From IMG/VR virus record IMGVR_UViG_3300021519_000877, positions 1-64,000 of that record: a stretch of DNA of 64,000 nucleotides; one strand, written 5' to 3'. The stretch is from a virus. Below, piece after piece: positions 62,175-64,000 of this stretch. The notes beneath the pieces were generated by a model. That model did no database searches. It saw only the letters and a program-made list of their open reading frames with translations, and had not been told where the DNA came from. A program made the translations under genes and the position numbers. Position 1 is the stretch's first letter. Each line of letters begins with the position of its first letter.

Positions 62175-64000
62175 TTAGGGTGTTGGGTAATATAACCAAC
62201 CATTTTGATCTGATTCTTTTGGTGTTTCGACAATAATTCTATCTGTATCAAAATCGAACTGTTTAAAATCAAATCCACTATCTCTAATTCTAGATAATAC
62301 TTTGGCTGTATTACCGGGTAACACATAACAAATAGGAACTGCTTTAATAAATCCTAGTGGCACTCCTGTATCTGATTGTAATGTGGTCATATATCTTGGT
62401 TGCAATCTATCATCAACTGCTATTGTTGCAGAATCGATCTGTATAGCTTCTAACTGAGTCTGCATATTAGCCAATGAAACTGCATTTGCTGGACTGTAAC
62501 TATTGGACATTTGATTATCAATGATGTCTACATAAATTAATTCATAAACAATATTTCCATTAGAATCTTCTGCCGCTACACTCTTTATATCTCCAAAGTA
62601 GAATCGTTTTCTATGGAAATATTGTTGCATTGCACCTACGTAAGAATTAATGTCAATCTTTTCAAGGCCTGTTTCAATAACCATTTTGATTTGTGGCTGA
62701 ACTCCGAACTCTGGATCGTTTGGTCTGTATAGTAATGTAGAATCGAATGTTACTGAGTTACTCATAAAATCTCGATATGCAACTCTGCTTGCTGGAGCCA
62801 AAAATGGTTTAACATATACTCGTGTATATTCAGTAAGTGATGTTTCTTTGATAGTAATGTAGCATTCTTGATCAACTGCACTTAATTTGTAAACATCGCT
62901 TGCACGAACAGTAAAGTACCAATTCTCATCGATAGTAGTTGACCCGCCGTCAATAGTAAATGCATGAAATACATTTGTGGCAGTAAAGTCAAAATAAGTT
63001 TGACTCCTATAATCGACTCTGCCTTCAATCGTTCCGTCAGTGTTGAGTGTTAATCCTTTTGGTAAGACACCGCCTACAAGTTCATACTGTATATTATAAT
63101 CAGCATATACATTCTGTGCCAATACTGATAGCTCACTAAACTGTCCTGGAATTACAGTTCCTAACGAACCGGTAGTTATAAACTGAATGTAACTATCAAT
63201 ATCACCTTTAATTGTTAGAATAAAAATTTGAGGAGATACAACGGTACTTTGACTTTGCTGATCTGTTTTAATTATATTGATTGTAAATCTATAACTTTTA
63301 CTATATGCAGGTTGATATGAAAGGCGTCCGCATAGCTGTCCAGTTTCACTGTCTAGGCTCATGCCGGGTGGGTGCTGGCTAGCAGTACCAAGATAAACAA
63401 CTTGTGAATCTGGCAACTCTTGAACTAATGGGCGATCTAAATTAAGAATGCCACTAGTTGTACCTGTTGGAATAACTCCGAGGATTGTATATGTTGTTGA
63501 ATCAAAATCTGGAATGTATTCGTCTAACCGTAGCTTCATACCTGCTACTGGAAATACTTTAGCATTTTTAAAATAAATTACAGAATCGCCTGCTAAATTT
63601 TTTGTTGGAAAACTGGCGGCATCGTATTGGCTATCAATAGCAATGCTTATTTCTGGATTGACTGTGGTTGACCAATCCCAAGTTAATGGACCTACAAATG
63701 GATACGGATCGTATTCATATAAAGAAATAATCTGATCGCGTCCGGATCTAATTGTTCCAAGATTGGCTGTTCGGGCCAGTAGTTGACCAAAATTGTTTTG
63801 CCATAACGGAGCAACAAGATAGCTTGCACTATCGTCGAGTAAGGTAGTATCTACGTGAACAGTAATATTGTCAGTTCGCAAACTATTAGGATCAACAATT
63901 GTCATGTTAAACAATTGGCGTGAGCTTGAGATACCGTCAGTGACTGTTATGTAAAATTGATAAGTTTTATTAATTGACTCTGGCTTAACCAGTTCAACAA
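62175..64000 (-). CDS. Large virion structural/adhesion protein, 5' partial
   Basis: The frame is open to the right edge with no stop, so the start is outside; about 608 residues are visible. Putative-Ig/cadherin-like motifs occur: PPGMSLDSETGQLCGRLSYQP near the middle and LPKGLTLNTDGTIEGRVDY further on, each like the LPxGLxL-TGxIxG signature of bacterial surface Ig-like domains, and a YQFYITVTDGISS segment lies at the edge. The C-terminus is alpha/beta and unrecognised. It lies downstream of unseen genes and upstream of the late fibre genes, so a baseplate or fibre role is inferred. Confidence 0.82.
   Translation of the reverse strand, partial: VELVKPESINKTYQFYITVTDGISSSRQLFNMTIVDPNSLRTDNITVHVDTTLLDDSASYLVAPLWQNNFGQLLARTANLGTIRSGRDQIISLYEYDPYPFVGPLTWDWSTTVNPEISIAIDSQYDAASFPTKNLAGDSVIYFKNAKVFPVAGMKLRLDEYIPDFDSTTYTILGVIPTGTTSGILNLDRPLVQELPDSQVVYLGTASQHPPGMSLDSETGQLCGRLSYQPAYSKSYRFTINIIKTDQQSQSTVVSPQIFILTIKGDIDSYIQFITTGSLGTVIPGQFSELSVLAQNVYADYNIQYELVGGVLPKGLTLNTDGTIEGRVDYRSQTYFDFTATNVFHAFTIDGGSTTIDENWYFTVRASDVYKLSAVDQECYITIKETSLTEYTRVYVKPFLAPASRVAYRDFMSNSVTFDSTLLYRPNDPEFGVQPQIKMVIETGLEKIDINSYVGAMQQYFHRKRFYFGDIKSVAAEDSNGNIVYELIYVDIIDNQMSNSYSPANAVSLANMQTQLEAIQIDSATIAVDDRLQPRYMTTLQSDTGVPLGFIKAVPICYVLPGNTAKVLSRIRDSGFDFKQFDFDTDRIIVETPKESDQNGWLYYPTP

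Noticed and set aside
1-64000. CRISPR arrays, insertion sequences, attachment sites
   Set aside because: No repeat-spacer pattern, transposase or integrase was seen; the only tandem repeats are in fibre genes.

Overview
The window is a piece of a large T4-like tailed-phage (myovirus) genome. It encodes the T4-type replisome parts gp43 DNA polymerase, gp45 sliding clamp and gp44 clamp loader, a RNase H-type 5' nuclease, a DsbA-like protein, a gp31/GroES-like co-chaperonin and PhoH. It also has exact or near-exact T4 late promoters (TATAAATA type) and long fibre genes like those of aquatic T4-like phages (cyanophage/pelagiphage style). The DNA is AT-rich. A lipoprotein o-spanin beside an i-spanin implies a Gram-negative host, and near-perfect TTGACA-N17-TATAAT promoters imply an ordinary sigma70-type host polymerase. 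The host itself cannot be named from the sequence.

Layout. (1) 1-22762, plus strand: adhesion and tail-fibre block. It holds the end of a giant structural protein, a collagen-like fibre, a complete S53 (sedolisin/kumamolisin-type) peptidase, a conserved structural protein and four tandem paralogous fibre genes sharing an N-terminal module. It ends at a bidirectional terminator facing the minus-strand genes. (2) 22819-30978, minus strand: late small genes, a MoxR ATPase + VWA/metallopeptidase-like pair, small conserved phage genes, a frameshifted 5' nuclease and QueE. (3) 30778-38480, minus: nucleotide and 7-deazaguanine locus with a CDGSH-like mini-protein, HIT protein, phosphoribosyltransferase, cupin-like protein, FolE, glycosyltransferase, QueD-like protein and a DpdA-like transglycosylase. 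QueC is not in the window. (4) 38484-42612, minus: gp45, gp43 (with two tandem hairpins in its leader), a membrane protein and a DsbA-like protein. (5) 42795-49204, minus: a tightly overlapped operon of multidomain enzymes (HAD, pol-beta-type nucleotidyltransferases, HIGH-type nucleotidylyltransferase, HExxH metallopeptidase) of unknown role, possibly virion-packaged. (6) 49266-56308, minus: structural protein, ClpA, peptide deformylase, DnaJ/CbpA-like chaperone, holin/o-spanin/i-spanin and two conserved phage proteins. (7) 56423-57172: phoH alone on the plus strand. (8) 57239-60583, minus: gp44, small proteins, cytidylyltransferase, MazG-like hydrolase, GroES-like protein and a stand-alone DnaE-like fragment. 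(9) 60615-64000, minus: further tail/fibre genes under late promoters, running off the right edge.

How it fits together. Early and middle functions (replication, nucleotide and base modification, proteostasis) are mostly on the minus strand and are preceded by host-like sigma70 promoters. Virion genes carry T4-late-type promoters. FolE, QueD, QueE and DpdA point to a 7-deazaguanine-type DNA modification. ClpA, Def, DnaJ and GroES-like proteins form an unusually rich phage-encoded proteostasis set. The most notable items are the S53 peptidase in the fibre operon, the multidomain enzyme operon, the twin-hairpin gp43 leader, ClpA with an apparent ClpP-docking loop, and two genes whose promoters predict leaderless mRNAs.
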